From Mimachlamys varia (taxonomy: Eukaryota > Mollusca > Bivalvia > Pectinida > Pectinidae): DNA of 64,000 nt. Location: NCBI GenBank assembly GCA_947623455.1, contig OX392527.1, positions 65,609,115-65,673,114 on the forward strand. Reading direction: 5' to 3'. Shown one piece after another: positions 11,238 through 25,300 of this stretch. Under the pieces are notes generated by a model. The model had not been told where the DNA came from, ran no database searches, and saw only the letters and a program-made list of their open reading frames with translations. Both the position numbers and the translations under genes were made by a program. Every line of letters starts with the position of its first letter. The stretch's first letter is position 1.

Positions 11238-12835
11238 CTAAATACCCAGATAACTCAAAGTTTCTTGTGTCGGAATACCCCGATAACTCAAAGTTTCTTG
11301 TGTCCGAATTATGTATGACCCCGATAACTCAAATTTTATTGTGTCGGAATACCCCGATAACTCAAAGTTTCTCGTGTCTGAATACCCCGATAGCTCAAAG
11401 TTTCTTGTGTCCAAATACCCCGATAACTCAAATTTTATTTTGTCCAAATACCCCGATAACTCAAATTTTATTGTGTCGGAATACCCCGATAACTCAAAGT
11501 TTATTGTGTCGGAATACCCCGATAACTCAAATTTTATTGTGTCCAAAAACCCTAATAACTCAAATTTTATTGTGTCGGAATACCCCGATAACTCAAAGTT
11601 TATTGTGTCCAAATACCCCGATAACTCAAATTTTATTGTGTCGGAATACCCCGATAACTCAAAGTTTCTTGTGTCCAAATACCCCGATAACTCAAATTTT
11701 ATTGTGTCGGAATACCCCGATAACTCAAAATTTCTTGTGTCCGAATTATGTATGACCCCGATAACTCAAAGTTTCTCCAGTCCGAATACCCCAATTACTC
11801 AAAGTTTCTTGTGTCCGAATACCCAGATAACTCAAAGTTTCTTGTGTCCGAATTATGTATGACCCCGATAACTCAAAGTTTCTCCAGTCCGAATACCCCA
11901 ATTACTCAAAGTTTCTCGCCTATGAATACCTCAATAACCCAAAGTTTCTCGCCCACGAATACCCCGATAACTCAAAGTTTCTCCAGTCCGAATACCCCAA
12001 TTACTCAAAGTTTCTTGCTTACGAATACCCAGATAACTCAAAGTTTCTCGTGTCTGAATACCCCGATTACTTCAAGTTTATTGTGTCCAAATACCCCGAT
12101 AACTCAAATTTTATTGTGTTGGAATACCCCGATAACTCAAATTTTCTTGTGTCCAAATACCCCGATAACTCAAAGTTTCTTGTGTCGGAATACCCCAATA
12201 ACTCAAATTTTATTGTGTCGGAATACCCCGATAACTCAAAGTTTATTGTGTCCAAATACCCCGATAACTCAAATTTTATTGTGTCGGAATACCCCGATAA
12301 CTCAAAGTTTCTTGTGTCCGAAATATGTATGACCCCGATAACTCAAAGTTTCTCCAGTCCGAATACCCCAATTACTCAAAGTTTCTTGTGTCCGAATACC
12401 CAGATAACTCAAAGTTTCTTGTGTCCGAATTATGTATGACCCCGATAACTCAAAGTTTCTCCAGTCCGAATACCCCACTTACTCAAAGTTTCTCGCCTAT
12501 GAATACCTCGATAACCCAAAGTTTCTCGCCTACGAATACCCCGATAACTCAAAGTTTCTCCAGTCCGAATACCCGATAACTCAAAGTTTCTCCAGTCCAA
12601 ATACCCCAATTACTCAAAGTTTCTCGCTTACGAATACCCAGATAACTCAAAGTTTCTCGTGTCTGAATACCCCGATTACTTCAAGTTTCTCATGTCGGAA
12701 TACCCAGATAACTCAAAGTTTCTCGTGTACGAATACCCCGATAACTCAAAGTTTCTCACGTACAAATACCCCAATAACTCAAAGTTTCTCGTGTCTGAAT
12801 ACCACGATAGCTCAAAGTTTCTCCAGTCTGCATGA
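11238..12835. repeat. 33-bp minisatellite, about 48 copies
   Basis: The unit is GATAACTCAAAGTTTCTTGT plus GTCGGAATACCCC. Because 33 is a multiple of three, two plus-strand frames and one minus-strand frame stay open and give 11-residue repeats such as PDNSKFLVSEY or ITQSFLCPNTP. Simultaneous openness in several frames argues against coding. A larger block with the variant TCCGAATTATGTATGACC recurs with a 577-bp shift (11748 and 12325; 11855 and 12432). Confidence 0.95.
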
Positions 12836-14106
12836 CTTCAAGATAACAGGGTTTGACTAAATTATTAAAGAATCTCAGAATCATAACTCAAATATATATA
12901 TATATATAAATGTGAACCCATTACAAAGTTTAGAATTGTTCAGATTACGAGATGGTTGTACAAAGACCTGGACATGTCTGTAAGCGAAGTTCCTGGTATA
13001 TTTGCTCTGTGTGATAGCAATATATCTTCAGTTACATTTCCTTACTCAGATTATAAATGACAGATGGCCTTGAAAAAGGAAGATTTCTTTTTGAGACAAT
13101 TGTGATCACTGTTTACACAAATATAGCTGGTCATGAAACTTTTACAAGGAATGTGATATGAATCTCGTGTGGCTGTGAGTTATGAATATTTCAGGTGCGA
13201 TGATAGCTGGGGTGTGCGTGGGGCATCCTGCATATTGATCCCAACAGTGATGTCTAAAGCACACCCTCTGTCGAACTGTCTCTCCCTTACTCACAGCGAA
13301 TATCCCTGATCAATGCTCTCACTTCCCGACATACACAAACCCGTTATTGAAGTTTCACGTGCTTGAGAATTTTCCTGTTCCCTTTTATTGTATAGCCATG
13401 GATGTGTTGCGTGCGTTATTCTAAGGGACGACTCAGGACCAAGTGGTACTGAAGCTTTCTTGAAGACCATATATGTCGCTAGCTACTGACTATTAGTGTG
13501 TTAAAATACTTTTGCATTATGTATCAAGTTGATACTGGTGATTGGATATATTTGTCTGGGAGTCTCCTATTTATGAGCTGGAGATTTATAACAATGTGGC
13601 TGTGGTTTTGACAATTTTGTTTGGATGGAATAAGAGTTGTAATTCTGTCATTGGTGTGACGGGAGGGCACATTACTTCTGCCACCAATCTCCACTTGCTG
13701 TGATAAATGTCAGGTAGGCTGAGAAATGTTAAAACCTCATGTTGTCATGTTAGCATTAAAGATCAATGATTGTGTCATCTCTGTTGTATTCAGAACAGAC
13801 TAAAGATTAAAATGATAGAATTAAACTGTTTATTTCTCCAGTTTTACATTGTTATCCTGATGTTTTTTTCCAAAACTCTAATTTTTTTTAAGTAAAATTT
13901 TGTAATTATATATATATATATAAAGTTTCAGATTATCTTATTTAGCTGTCGCCAAATGGCAAAATTCAAATAAAAATTGATTTTTAGCCTTGAATAATAT
14001 CTGGTTATTTAAATGTGAAGTAACTGTAATAATTTTAGAATCTTTTGTGTCAAAGTGTGAAAATTGTAGAATTTAGTTAAATACTGATGTAAATATACTA
14101 ATAAGC
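12836..14106. other. Non-genic stretch with short TA microsatellites
   Basis: (TA)n runs at about 12895-12908 and 13907-13922. The 13180-13500 part is visibly richer in G and C than its surroundings and could be regulatory or transcribed, but no frame or motif supports a call. Confidence 0.45.
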
Positions 14107-14165
14107 ACATCCTAAAATGACCTTAGCTGTTAATTGGATGTTAAATCTAATCAAACCAACCGAAA
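14107..14165 (+). mobile_element. SINE 3'-end fragment
   Basis: CATCCTAAAATGACCTTAGC, then TGTTAATTGGATGTTAAATC and TAATCAAACCAACC. Same 3' region as the SINE at 35527-35766; the body is missing or unrecognisable. Confidence 0.65.
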
Positions 14166-15949
14166 GAAAAATGAAAGTAACATCACTTGAAACATTATTC
14201 AGCACTGGGAGATGACCAATTCAGGGACAAGTGTTAGATAAGGTATTTCAGTTAAAACTCTTTTGTACTTTTATTATTAATTCTGTATGATCAACTGATA
14301 TATTAAGTCTTTAGAACCTTGACACTGTATACCACTGATTTAGCATAGAGTGATCTCCCTTTATGACTTTACTACTTTATCAAACAATTCCAATTTGCCA
14401 GTATCTTAGTGGTAATTAACACACACATATGTGTCACTTAATGATATTTGTCTCCATAACTATTCTTTTAAGTTCTGTTTTAAATAAGGTTGTGCAGAAT
14501 GCCTTATAAGCAGAAGTTATATCATTTCACATACATTAAGGTTGCATATTACCTTGATATATATAAACATAAATCTAATAAGTCTTGAAAGGTGTAGTTT
14601 TGATTGAGAAAGAAAGAAGTTGTAAGACAGGATTGATCGTCAACTATCATTGTCCAAAGACGCACTTTTAACAGTATATCTGTTTACATTCAAATCATGA
14701 TCCTAAAAATGCTTGACAGCAGTTTCCTCATCCATTAGAGTGATGAGAATTTAAAATGTATTATCAACTGCCATCTGGTTCTTGTTTCATTGAAATGATA
14801 AAAAGATGACAGTAATGCTTGCATTTAATTAGAAGTTAGAGGGTTTAATGAACAGTTCCTGTAATCACTCCATTGGAACCATATTATTAAGGAGAATCAC
14901 CGTAGAATTTAGCTGTCTCCCTTTTCGGACAATTCTTGTGATTGACATGTTTAAGTCTCTCCATGCTACTGGATCATGGTCATGGAAAAGCTTTATCTTG
15001 TAACGTTTCTACGTTATGACACCATTTCAAGATTTGATACTGTCATTATAACAGGAAAGTTATGGCCACTGTCAATCTTCATTGCCCTATAAAGGCTTCA
15101 TTTTTCAGATGAAACGTTTCAGGGATTTCGACTTGCTGTCCACTTGTCCGAGCTGTGATATAACAGTGTGTGTTTATATTCATGAGGGGAACTAATTGAT
15201 AACTAAGATATTTGTGAGGGTAAAAGCTTTCAGCTGGTCGGGCTGAAGCGATTCTAACTAATCGCGTCAATTGTACAGTGATAGATGTGACGGATGGATG
15301 CGACACAACCAAGTAGACAGCAATCATCAGCCACAATAGACATTTAGAAAAGGAGAAAGACGAAGAATGGCTCTATTTTACTCGCATCCTTAAGGGACTC
15401 AGAATTGATTCGCTTAGATAAAAGGCATTTCTCATGTACAAGTTGCTTTGGCATGTTGCAAACCTCCTACTGTGTACAATCGTTCATACAATATGCATAC
15501 AGGTCTAGGAGTAATTTGATTTCCTAGTTTATAACTGGTACCGCTGGTTTTATTGTGGGTGGTACAAGGTTTTATTGTCTTCTCCTTATTCACCATGTAG
15601 TGGCTGGTCATCACTCACAGGTCGAGATCTTTTCGACTGGATAGTGGTCAAGATCTGACCACTGGTCAACTGTACTTAAGGTTAAGGACAATATATAGCA
15701 CTTAAAAAAAATCTTGTAATATTTCACATACGACAACTATTTTGTATCAGTATATTTTGCAGATCTCATTCAGCATGTCGCAAACATCTTTACATAATCT
15801 ATTTTCATTTTTTTGACATGAGGGCAATAAAACAAATTTTACTATTGTTCTGTAAAAATTACTAATGTATTAGCATTTAATCAATCAAACATAGAAATTT
15901 TAACTTGTGGCAGATTTTAATTGTACATAGAATTAAGGTGCCTTCCTGC
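14166..15949. other. No supported gene
   Basis: AT-rich apart from a GC-richer patch at 15080-15340, where a minus-strand frame of about 80 codons begins with a hydrophobic stretch (MIAVYLVV). No splice sites, start context or homology that I can identify support it as a gene. Confidence 0.45.
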
Positions 15950-16114
15950 TTCGAGCTGGAGGGAATTTCCCTTTAGCTCTGTGCTATAACAGCATTCGAT
16001 GAGGAACCTGGAGATTGTGGGTTTGATCCCAAGCGGGAGCAATTGGTACACTACATAAAATGGCCGGGGGCATATAGTTTTACCCTTGGCCGGGGGCATA
16101 TAGTTTTACCCTTG
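15950..16114 (+). mobile_element. tRNA-derived SINE with duplicated 3' module
   Basis: TAGCTCTGTGCT (15974-15985) resembles a tRNA A box and GGGTTTGATCCC (16019-16030) a B box, with the expected spacing. Downstream the 26-bp segment beginning TGGCCGGGGGCATATAGTTT is present twice in tandem (about 16061-16113). The family is not otherwise visible in the window. Confidence 0.6.
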
Positions 16115-18166
16115 GTCTTCATTCCGTCATTTGTTATTCCCTCACTCTGTCATAGCTTTTTCGTTTCCACTCATTTACTCATTACCGAATAAAGATATTG
16201 AAATGTAATTTGGTATGTAGATTTATCATGATAAAATGCAGGTTAAGTTCTGATTTTGTGGTGATCCACTAACTCATTCTTTAGTTATGAGTAATTGAAG
16301 TTGGGAAATTTTGATTAAAGAAGGAATGACCCAATTCAGAACCTTGTCGAACTCCATTCAAAGTATTGTGTTATATTAGGAATTTTTGTGATTGCTCTTT
16401 CCCTAAGACAATTTACATAAAATGTTAAATTAATTACTGCAGGTCTCAGCTACTTCTCCTACTATTGTCAGTATGTAGGGGACTATTGCTTAGAAAATTT
16501 AATTCCAAAAGTGTGAATTTCCTCAGACAAGTGAATTATTACTGTTACATGAGAAAATTTACCCAAGTTTGAGGAAATTTACATAAAACCACTCATATTT
16601 ACAGTGGTTCAAGTAAATTTACAGCAGGTTTACAGCCTTAGAGGCTGGATTTGTGTGAATGGTATATGTGATTTCTGGTTTTTAATCTGATCATACAGGT
16701 ACTAATAAACTGTTGCAAAAAAAATGTGAACTTATTTTAGCACTAAGAGGAAAAATAAATTCATTACATTTGCTTCATTGAGTTATATGATATACAGATT
16801 ATCACTTTTATAACTATCAATTTAAACAATGGTAATAATGTAATGGTTATATGACAACCTTGTGTTGACTTCAAAATAATTCCCATTTTTTGTTTTTAAT
16901 TGATTAACACCCAATGGTCACCCAATACTAAGCAAGAGTGAGAAAAGCTATATGTACACATGAAAAAGTAATTTATGCTAAATTAAACACATCTAGTTTT
17001 TATTCTTTAATTTTTACAAGTGTGAAGCCCATAAAGTCCTCTTCATCATGCTTATGCCAACTAATTTTGTTTTTTTTTTAGATTTTGATACTATTACTAT
17101 TATATGGGTTATTCATTGTACAAAAAAATCACTCATGGCCATCATATCATATGCTTCTGTACACTGCTACCTAAAATCCGATCTTGACTTCTTTTCACAA
17201 ATGATGACATGCCGTGTGAATAAGTTTACTATAAAGGCGTAACGCTACGTACAGGCATACCCTCAACAGCACTGGATCTTGAAGAAATTATGGATGTTGG
17301 CTATATTTAACGGTTCAGCCTCTATGGTATCCCTCCCGTAATGTATAGATAACATAGAGAACTGTGTGATACATATGTCCATTACTACGAATTATGTGTG
17401 GACTTCATCAGAGCTGCTCACGTCATTACGCAGGTTTTAGTGAGTTTATCATGGTCCAGAGGGAATCCCTATTTTACTTCTTCTCCATGACTCACAGACA
17501 GTTCAATTCATCAGCTGTGTAAGTGGTCTGCAAGGGGAAATCAACAGCTAGTTTTTTACCCTCTCGACATTTTGCAAGACCACTTTGATTAGTGGAAGGT
17601 TAATAATTATTATCAGAACCAACATTACAGATCGAGAAGGTCATTATCTGCAGGCAGGCATTGAGATGCTATCACAGAAAAGTGGAGAAAAACAAGCTGA
17701 CAGCAGAATTCTGTTGGAAATCTTCATTGTCAATCAGAAATTGATCTATGTAATTAAGTTTTGTTTTTAAATTAGGTTATTTTGTAACTACTGAAAAAAT
17801 GTCTGTTTTAGATGGCTAATGTTGAACTTATAAGCTCCCAATCTCCTGTTATGCTCTCCATTAATTTTTTTGAGAGCCATGCCCTTTTATTGATATTTCA
17901 TCAACTTACATAACTGTATCTTGGAAGGATTCATGCTGAATTGTCAGTTTTCTCAAATGGCTATATCACCATGATGACACTTATTGATATTGGGCCAATT
18001 ATAGCTGGTATCACACACTTGGAATGGACTCAATCATTGTGATAGCTTGAATATCCTACCTTTTGTGTGATAGATCATCGACAAGGAATATTGTTCCAGA
18101 TTTGTAAGGTCAAGATGCCTGACCCAACATGACCCCTAATGACGATGATTTTAGATTATGATGCTA
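16115..18166. other. No supported gene
   Basis: Single-copy AT-rich DNA. Short open frames of about 60 codons (for example 17048-17242) show no domain and are expected by chance. Confidence 0.5.
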
Positions 18167-18490
18167 AGATTGACAGTCACCTCTGAATCTGGCTATGATT
18201 GACAGCCACCTCTGAATCTGGCTACGATTGACAGCCACCTCTGAATCTGGCTACGATTGATAGCCACCTCTGAATGTGGCTACGATTGACAGCCACCTCT
18301 GAATCTGGCTACGATTGACAGCCACCTCTGAATCTGGCTACGATTGACAGCCACCTCTGAATCTGGCTACGATTGACAGCCACCTCTGAATCTGGCTATG
18401 ATTGACAGCCACAACCTCTGAATCTGGCTACGATTGACAGCCACCTCTGAATCTGGCTACGATTGACAGCCACAACCTCTGAATCTGGTT
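18167..18490. repeat. 29-bp minisatellite, about 11 copies
   Basis: The unit is GATTGACAGCCACCTCTGAA plus TCTGGCTAC; two late units carry a 3-bp insertion (CCACAACCTC). Copies differ at only a few positions. Confidence 0.95.
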
Positions 18491-20796
18491 ACTATCAGAA
18501 GTTCCTAATTACCCTATAAAATTACATCAACTCTGTCTTTAGCTTGCTCCTTTAATTTCTTCTTCAGATTTCCTTCATCCCGTCTTCTGTTTCAATTAAC
18601 TTTATCTGTCTAAAGCCTGCTTTTCTTTTCTTTTCCGTCTATATTCAGCTTCTATTTTTTCATTTCTCTCTTCAGCCTTTTACTTTAGCTGTGTCTGTCT
18701 TTTTCCTGTTCTTTTTCAATCTCCTACTTCTCTGATATAAACTGTATCTGTCTGTACTTCCAACTCCTTTTTATCCATTGTCAGTATTTAATTGCCTCAG
18801 CTTTCTGTCTTCATCTTCTTTTCTTTCTATTTCTTTCTATCTTAAGCTTTTTCCTATCATTCTCATTCATCTTGTGTCTTTTTTAGTAGATTCTTTATTT
18901 TTCTCTCTTCAGCATCCTTTTTTCTTTCCCCTATTTTTCACCAGTTTGTTAGTCATTAAAACAGCAAATGCAGTGAAGGTCACAGGCATCTACCCATGTT
19001 CCATTTTAAGTCCTAAATATCATCTTTGTCAGAAACACCATGGGTTAAAAACCATTTTTCAGAGGCATAAAATGATGTAAATTTAAATAATGAATGAAAT
19101 CCTAAAAGTCATTGATGTATTAATTCCTTGGTACAGTTTCACTGCAGCAGATATATATGCTGATTAACTGTATCTGATAGCATCACTGAAACCAGTCACT
19201 AGATCAAAAGATAAAATAATTGAGATGGATCTAGTCGATAGACATGAATCCGTTTAGTACCAAACAGTATCAGTTCAGAGGCCCCTAAATGGTTTGTCAA
19301 TTCACAAAATAACGTCTGCTTATGATTTCCTGACACTGATGACCTTGAACTTGAACTTGTGTTTATTTCCGACGGTAACGAGCAGAAGTTGATTAGATAT
19401 CTGAGCCTGAATGGGCATTTCCATGACGACAGAGGATGATCATGTTAAATCTTGTGCAATGGTCAGGAACACATGTGTCAGATTGATATTGCTTTCAACT
19501 ACAGAATGTTCTTTAATTTCTACAGCAATAGGCAGTGTCATGTTTGGGATGGAATGTTCAGAATGATTTGCTTGGGAGGTTTTCGTATATTGAAATCACA
19601 ACTGTTGGCGGCACATCAAATCATGTTTCTAAATATAGAATATATTTCTTTTAAAAATACGAAGTTTTTTCATAACTATTTGGTGTTATGTATCTACAGA
19701 TCATTATGCAAGCTATTTACAGGATTAAGACCATGTGACAAGTCCAATTTTGAAGTTTTATCTGAAAATTATGACGACAGGTATTTGACGAAAGTGTTAA
19801 AATCCCATATCAGACTTTGAGTGAGGTATACATGTAGAATGTATATGTTAAGATTTCAATGAAATAGTATCAAGTTTGTTCACACAATTGATTGGTTTTT
19901 TTATTGTCTGCATGCTATGGTTTTAGGAAACTTTGCTCAAAACTATATCACCCAAAAACAAGATGTGATATGTCACGTAATCTTCTTTCGTGATATATGA
20001 TTCTGTATATATATAAACGAAAGACTTGTAAGACTGAAATATTCTCTTGTTTTATGAGGACACCATGCATGCATCTGTATATAAATAACATGGGCCGCCT
20101 GGGAAAAAAAATTGGTTGTTTGACAAAATCATACATATAAGACAAAAATAACCATAGCAACCATTATCGTGGGGACAAAGGTTCGCATGGTAGCTTTCTT
20201 TAAGGACTGTGTATATTGTCTGTTTGACACGTATTCCAGGAAGAAGATCTCCCCTCTCGTGTTCGGGGATCATTTTGATTATGGGGAGTATACATTTCCA
20301 TTTGATGGATGCCTCTGTCCGGAAAATTATGAGTTACTATGTCGACCTGACACTCACAATGACATCAGGCAATTTTTCAGCGAGGGTTATAATTCTGTGG
20401 CTTGAGTACTGAACGGTCCAAAACATCGAGTTGGGTGATCTTTCATTTCCGAATTGAAGCCGTCAACAATTATAAGAGTATTACTATAAGATATTGGTAT
20501 GCGTCTGACTTTAGTCATCTGTCTGACAACTTAGTTCCTTAGCACGGGAAACTGACTGAGGGGGGTATTGGCTGTAGGTTGTTCGTTCAATGGTGTCCGT
20601 CCATCCGCATGTCCACCTGTCCTTTTGATTATTGTCCAATGTGTAACTTTGGATTTGTGTAAGATGTTTTCTGTGCACACATCAATTTCAAATTGTATAA
20701 AATTCTGTCCATGAACTACTTTTATGACAACATAGGGCATAGTTTAAGTCGCAATAATTGGTCGAAGGTCAAGGAGATATTTTTGTCATAAAAATC
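18491..20796. other. No supported gene; pyrimidine-rich tract
   Basis: From about 18530 to 18960 the plus strand is strongly T/C-rich, which produces a hydrophobic open frame (18778-19080) that I read as compositional. A plus-strand frame at 20190-20405 (MVAFFKDCVYC at its start) sits in a GC-richer patch but has no recognisable domain. Confidence 0.45.
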
Positions 20797-20905
20797 TAGT
20801 ATTTTGTGTTAAGGGACAATCTAGTACTTTGTGTTATATTGGGAACAATCAAGTACTTTGTGTTACGTAGGGACAAACTAGTATTTTGTGTTAAGGGACA
20901 ATTAT
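20797..20905. repeat. About 31-bp imperfect tandem repeat, 4 copies
   Basis: Each copy has TAGTATTTTGTGTTA or TAGTACTTTGTGTTA followed by AGGGACAA or a variant. Confidence 0.8.
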
Positions 20906-20975
20906 TCAAATTGATTTATTGTTGAATGAAACTGAAAGTACTATACATGAGGAGATGATTTACTAGTAATAGAAC

Positions 20976-21064
20976 TAACTCATTCACCCCGGAAATGTCC
21001 TAATGAACTAGTAAAGCATTTGAATTGGAGGAGTTCAAATATGTCTACAAGGGTGAAATGAGTC
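20976..21064 (-). mobile_element. Palindromic MITE-like element, copy 1
   Basis: The ends are AACTCATTCACCCC and GGGTGAAATGAGT, imperfect inverted repeats, with the interior GAATTGGAGGAGTTCAAAT. The reverse complement lines up over its whole length with copies at 33917, 34998 and 57159. Confidence 0.75.
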
Positions 21065-21100
21065 AATTTTAAAACTTCCTAGACGCTCCATTGTCACAGG

Positions 21101-22362
21101 TTGACATACAAGCCATGCTATATCTCCTGGGAGCAAATCACTTCTATCAACATACAAGTCATACAAGCCATGCTATATCTCCTGGGACTAAATCAATTCT
21201 ATCAACATACAAGTCATACAAGCCATGCTATATCTCCTGGGAGCAAATCATTTCTATCAACATACAAGTCATACAAGCCATGCTATATCTCCTGGGAGCA
21301 AATCACTTCTATCAACATACAAGTCATACAAGCCATGCCATTATCTCCTTGGAGCAAATAATTTCTATCAACATACAAGTCATACAAGCCATGCCATATC
21401 TCCTTGGAGCAAATCACTTCTATCAACATACAAGTCATGCCATATCTCCTTGGAGCAAATCATTTCTATCAACATACAAGTCATACAAGCCATGCTATAT
21501 CTCCTGGGAGCAAATCACTTCTATCAACATACAAGTCATACAAGCCATGCCATATCTCCTTGGAGCAAATCATTTCTATCAACATACAAGTCATACAAGC
21601 CATGCTATATCTCCTGGGAGCAAATCACTTCTATCAACATACAAGTCATACAAGCCATGCCATTATCTCCTTGGAGCAAATAATTTCTATCAACATACAA
21701 GTCATACAAGCCATGCCATATCTCCTGGGAGCAAATCACTTCTATCAACATACAAGTCATACAAGCCATGCCATATCTCCTTGGAGCAAATCATTTCTAT
21801 CAACATACAAGTCATACAAGCCATGCCATATCTCCTGGGAGCAAATCACTTCTATCAACATACAAGTCATACAAGCCATGCTATATCTCCTGGTAGCAAA
21901 TCACTTCTATCAACATACAAGTCATACAAGCCATGCTATATCTCCTGGGAGCAAATCAATTCTATCAACATACAAGTCATACAAGCCATGCCATATCTCC
22001 TTGGAGCAAATCACTTCTATCAACATACAAGTCATACAAGCCATGCTATATCTCCTGGGAGCAAATCAATTCTATCAACATACAAGTCATACAAGCCATG
22101 CCATATCTCCTGGTAGCAAATCACTTCTATCAACATACAAGTCATACAAGCCATGCCATATCTCCTTGGAGCAAATCAATTTTATCAACATACAAGTCAT
22201 ACAAGCCATGCCATTATCTCCTTGGAGCAAATCATTTCTATCAACATACAAGTCATACAAGCCATGCCATATCTCCTGGTAGCAAATCATTTCTATCAAC
22301 ATACAAGTCATACAAGCCATGCCATTATCTCCTTGGAGCAAATCATTTCTATCAACATACAC
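21101..22362. repeat. 55-bp minisatellite, about 23 copies
   Basis: The unit starts CATACAAGCCATGCTATATC, continues TCCTGGGAGCAAATCACTTC and ends TATCAACATACAAGT. Point variants (GGGAGC or TTGGAGC, CACTTC or CATTTC) alternate along the array, and some units have an extra T (CCATTATCTCC). One unit (about 21430) is shortened. Plus-strand frames of up to 341 codons here are repeat by-products; several frames are open at once. Confidence 0.96.
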
Positions 22363-25300
22363 ATGTACACCAAATTAGATACTTTTGCAGTAGATAGGCA
22401 TTTTCATTTACCTTTATTCTGCTAGCTATATTACATTGTAATCTTCCTTTTTTTCATTTTAACAAACCATGAGGGAAGTTGTTTTGAGTTCTTTTGGAAA
22501 CTTGTCCTGATTACATAAGGGTACGGTAGAGATTCTGTAACCTTGATTATATATAAACATTTAAATTTTATCAGAAACAATTGATTTCTTTATTCTAATT
22601 TTCAGCAATGCTTTTTTCCGATAATCATATCTTTATTGATGACTGCAGATTTATAGCAGTTTTTGGTTATCTCTGCAGAAAATACTTTTAAAATGCATTT
22701 GGACATGGCTCCAAATTTTCTCATTCCTCGAAAGATAATTTGTTTTATATCACATATTAAAATTTTGATTGTCATCATTGTGCAGTTTCTTTTAATTAAT
22801 TTGAAATATTTCAGTGTTGTAAAAACAGGAATCTTAGACTATTTGATTACTTGTAAATATCTTTTGTAGATGCGGTGTATTTATAAAACTTGAATTTTAC
22901 TGACTATCAACAATTGTAGACACCTTCCATACCAGTTTTTGTATTCAGATAGCACTTCAAGCCAAATCAAACAATGCTACTTAGTTTTGATTTAAAAATA
23001 CAAATCAAGATATTGATAAAAATGCCAAGTGTTGTGTTAAAAACGAAACATTAAATTTGTATTTAATGTTTCCAATGTACTTTAAGAAAAATAAAAAAAA
23101 CAAAAACAAAAAATTATTTCATTTAAAAGAAATGAACAGCTTTGACATAATTGATCAAAGTCTTGTTAGCCTTTACCAAAAAATCAAAGTCTTGTTAGCT
23201 TTTACCAAAAAATCAATTTCACATACATTTGGAAGCTTTTCATTTTATTCTTAACTAAAATTACTGACTTAATTTGACACATTTTTAATTCTGATGAATA
23301 TTTCAGAGGTTTTTTAGCAACAAAAACTCACTCTGTAAATTACCAAATATTTCTTTAAAAAATATCATGTTTTGAAAATTTGCATTATTGGCATGTTAAA
23401 CTAGTAATGCTTTTATTGACATGTTCTAGACACTTGTGATTGGATAACACTTGCATGTATTGATTAATTCATGGCAAGTAATTAAATTAATTGACATCAG
23501 TTTGGGTATAGAAAACCCTGGTGATCTTGTTATAAGTCCTTCAAAAGATGAAAATTTATAGTGCTATAGACTTACTTCAAAGCTTGAACCAATAGGATGA
23601 AAGGTTTGTTTGTGAATAATCTGATCAATCTAAACATGGGCAGTGATAATTAGAATTTGGAATGAAAGCTGGAAAGTGAATGAGTTCCTGAACGTGATAA
23701 ACTGTCCTCAGTAAAGGACCGACAAAAACGGTACTTCCTGTTCACTTGAGTATTCTTGTTTAGTAGTACCTTTAAGACTAGATAGATGTCTGTAAGGGCC
23801 ACCATATAAGTAGGCTATACATTTCCCAAGAAACTGGAGAACCGCCATAACCTGGCGTCTTCTGATTAAACCTTTAAACATCTTTGGACTTTGATTACAA
23901 ATTACTTGGCTATAACCTGACAACCTCATTCAGATCTCTGGGAAATACCCTTTTGAATCACCTCCCTTCACAATGGTTCTGATCAAAAAAATATTACGGT
24001 GCATCAAATGAGTAAAAGGTTATGTACTTTTATACTGATGTTTTTTCAAGAAATGAATACTGGTACACCTATTTGCTTTTTAAAATCGGTAAACGCTGAC
24101 TGATTAATGTCGTGTGTAAATTGGCTATGTAAATGAGTGTCTTTCCATGTCCCCTCGGGGGTTGCCATTTAAGCTTGTTAATTCTGGATTAGCGGCACTC
24201 TGATGTGAACGGATCGCCTGGTATGTTCCTTGTGGCGTTTGAGAGTCTCTGGCATTTCTTTCTGCAGTTGGCTTCATTCGCTTGCTGTGATTACGGAATT
24301 GACAGGCATGCTTCAACAGGGCTGGCACACAATTTATCAGGTTTATATAGGACAAGCAGAGATAACCAAACTATAATGGCTTGATTTACAAGTAAGGTTA
24401 TGCAAGGCTTAATCAATAAATTCAGTGGCTCAAGATGGGCCGTACAAATTACCCCGAAGTTGTTCGTTCAGTTGGAATCCTCTATTTCCTTTAATGGGTA
24501 TGTAAATCATGCTTTCAATTCCGTGTGACCTGAAAATTCTTTTTAAAAGTAATTAGAAAAAAAAATATATATATATTATGTTCTTTTTATTTGTCAATGC
24601 ATTGTTAAGCTTTTGAATGGTTTAAATTTCTATTTCCATTTGAATAAATCTGCCTTCAGCCAACTTGTTCAACTAGAAGAGGTCTGGTATAATAAAAAAG
24701 CAAATTATTATCACTGTATATGAGTTTAGCTTTTGTGCTTGCACATACTCAAAATGGATCGTGAACATTTGATGGACTGTTCTTTCTTCATCAGCTTATT
24801 GATGTTACATTTATTTGAATTATGCTTCCAAATTCAGATTTCCGCCTAGATATTCATGTTTACAAAGAGGACTATGTAGCTGAGTGTTTTTCTGCCGAGT
24901 TGTCAGAAGACATTAAATGTGGTTATACTTACAAAGTCTCTCGGTTGTTCTGAATTTGATGTTAAACTTCTTGCAAGACTCTGATATTAACCCCTGACTT
25001 GCTACAGAAGGTAGTAGCTCCCACTGTACCAGTTATACATGTACCTCAAAATTCTACCCTACTTTTGTCATGCTCTGTTAGACAATTATGACATCGTATT
25101 AGGGTTTGTCTGTCTGTGTGTCTGTATGGACACAAAAGAGAACTCTTAGTACTATTTGATTGGCATCATCAAGTAACACTTTAGCACGATACTTATGATT
25201 TCTAAAAAAAAAAAAAACTTTTTGTGTAGATTCAAACTTTATTATCTCAAAGGCAGCAGGACCGAGGGAAAGCCTCGAGTTTTCTGAGGTGTAATTCCTA

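Noticed and set aside
15079..15336. Minus-strand frame with a hydrophobic start, as for a secreted peptide
   Set aside because: The start context is poor, no splice sites or homology are seen, and one hydrophobic stretch is weak evidence.
20169..20405. Plus-strand 70-residue frame in a GC-richer patch
   Set aside because: Overlapping minus-strand frames are equally open; no domain recognised.
21091..22397. Plus-strand frames of up to 341 codons
   Set aside because: By-products of the 55-bp array, open in several frames at once.
24266..24340. Small exon between CTGCAG and CAGGTTTA
   Set aside because: The donor is weak and 25 open codons carry no weight.
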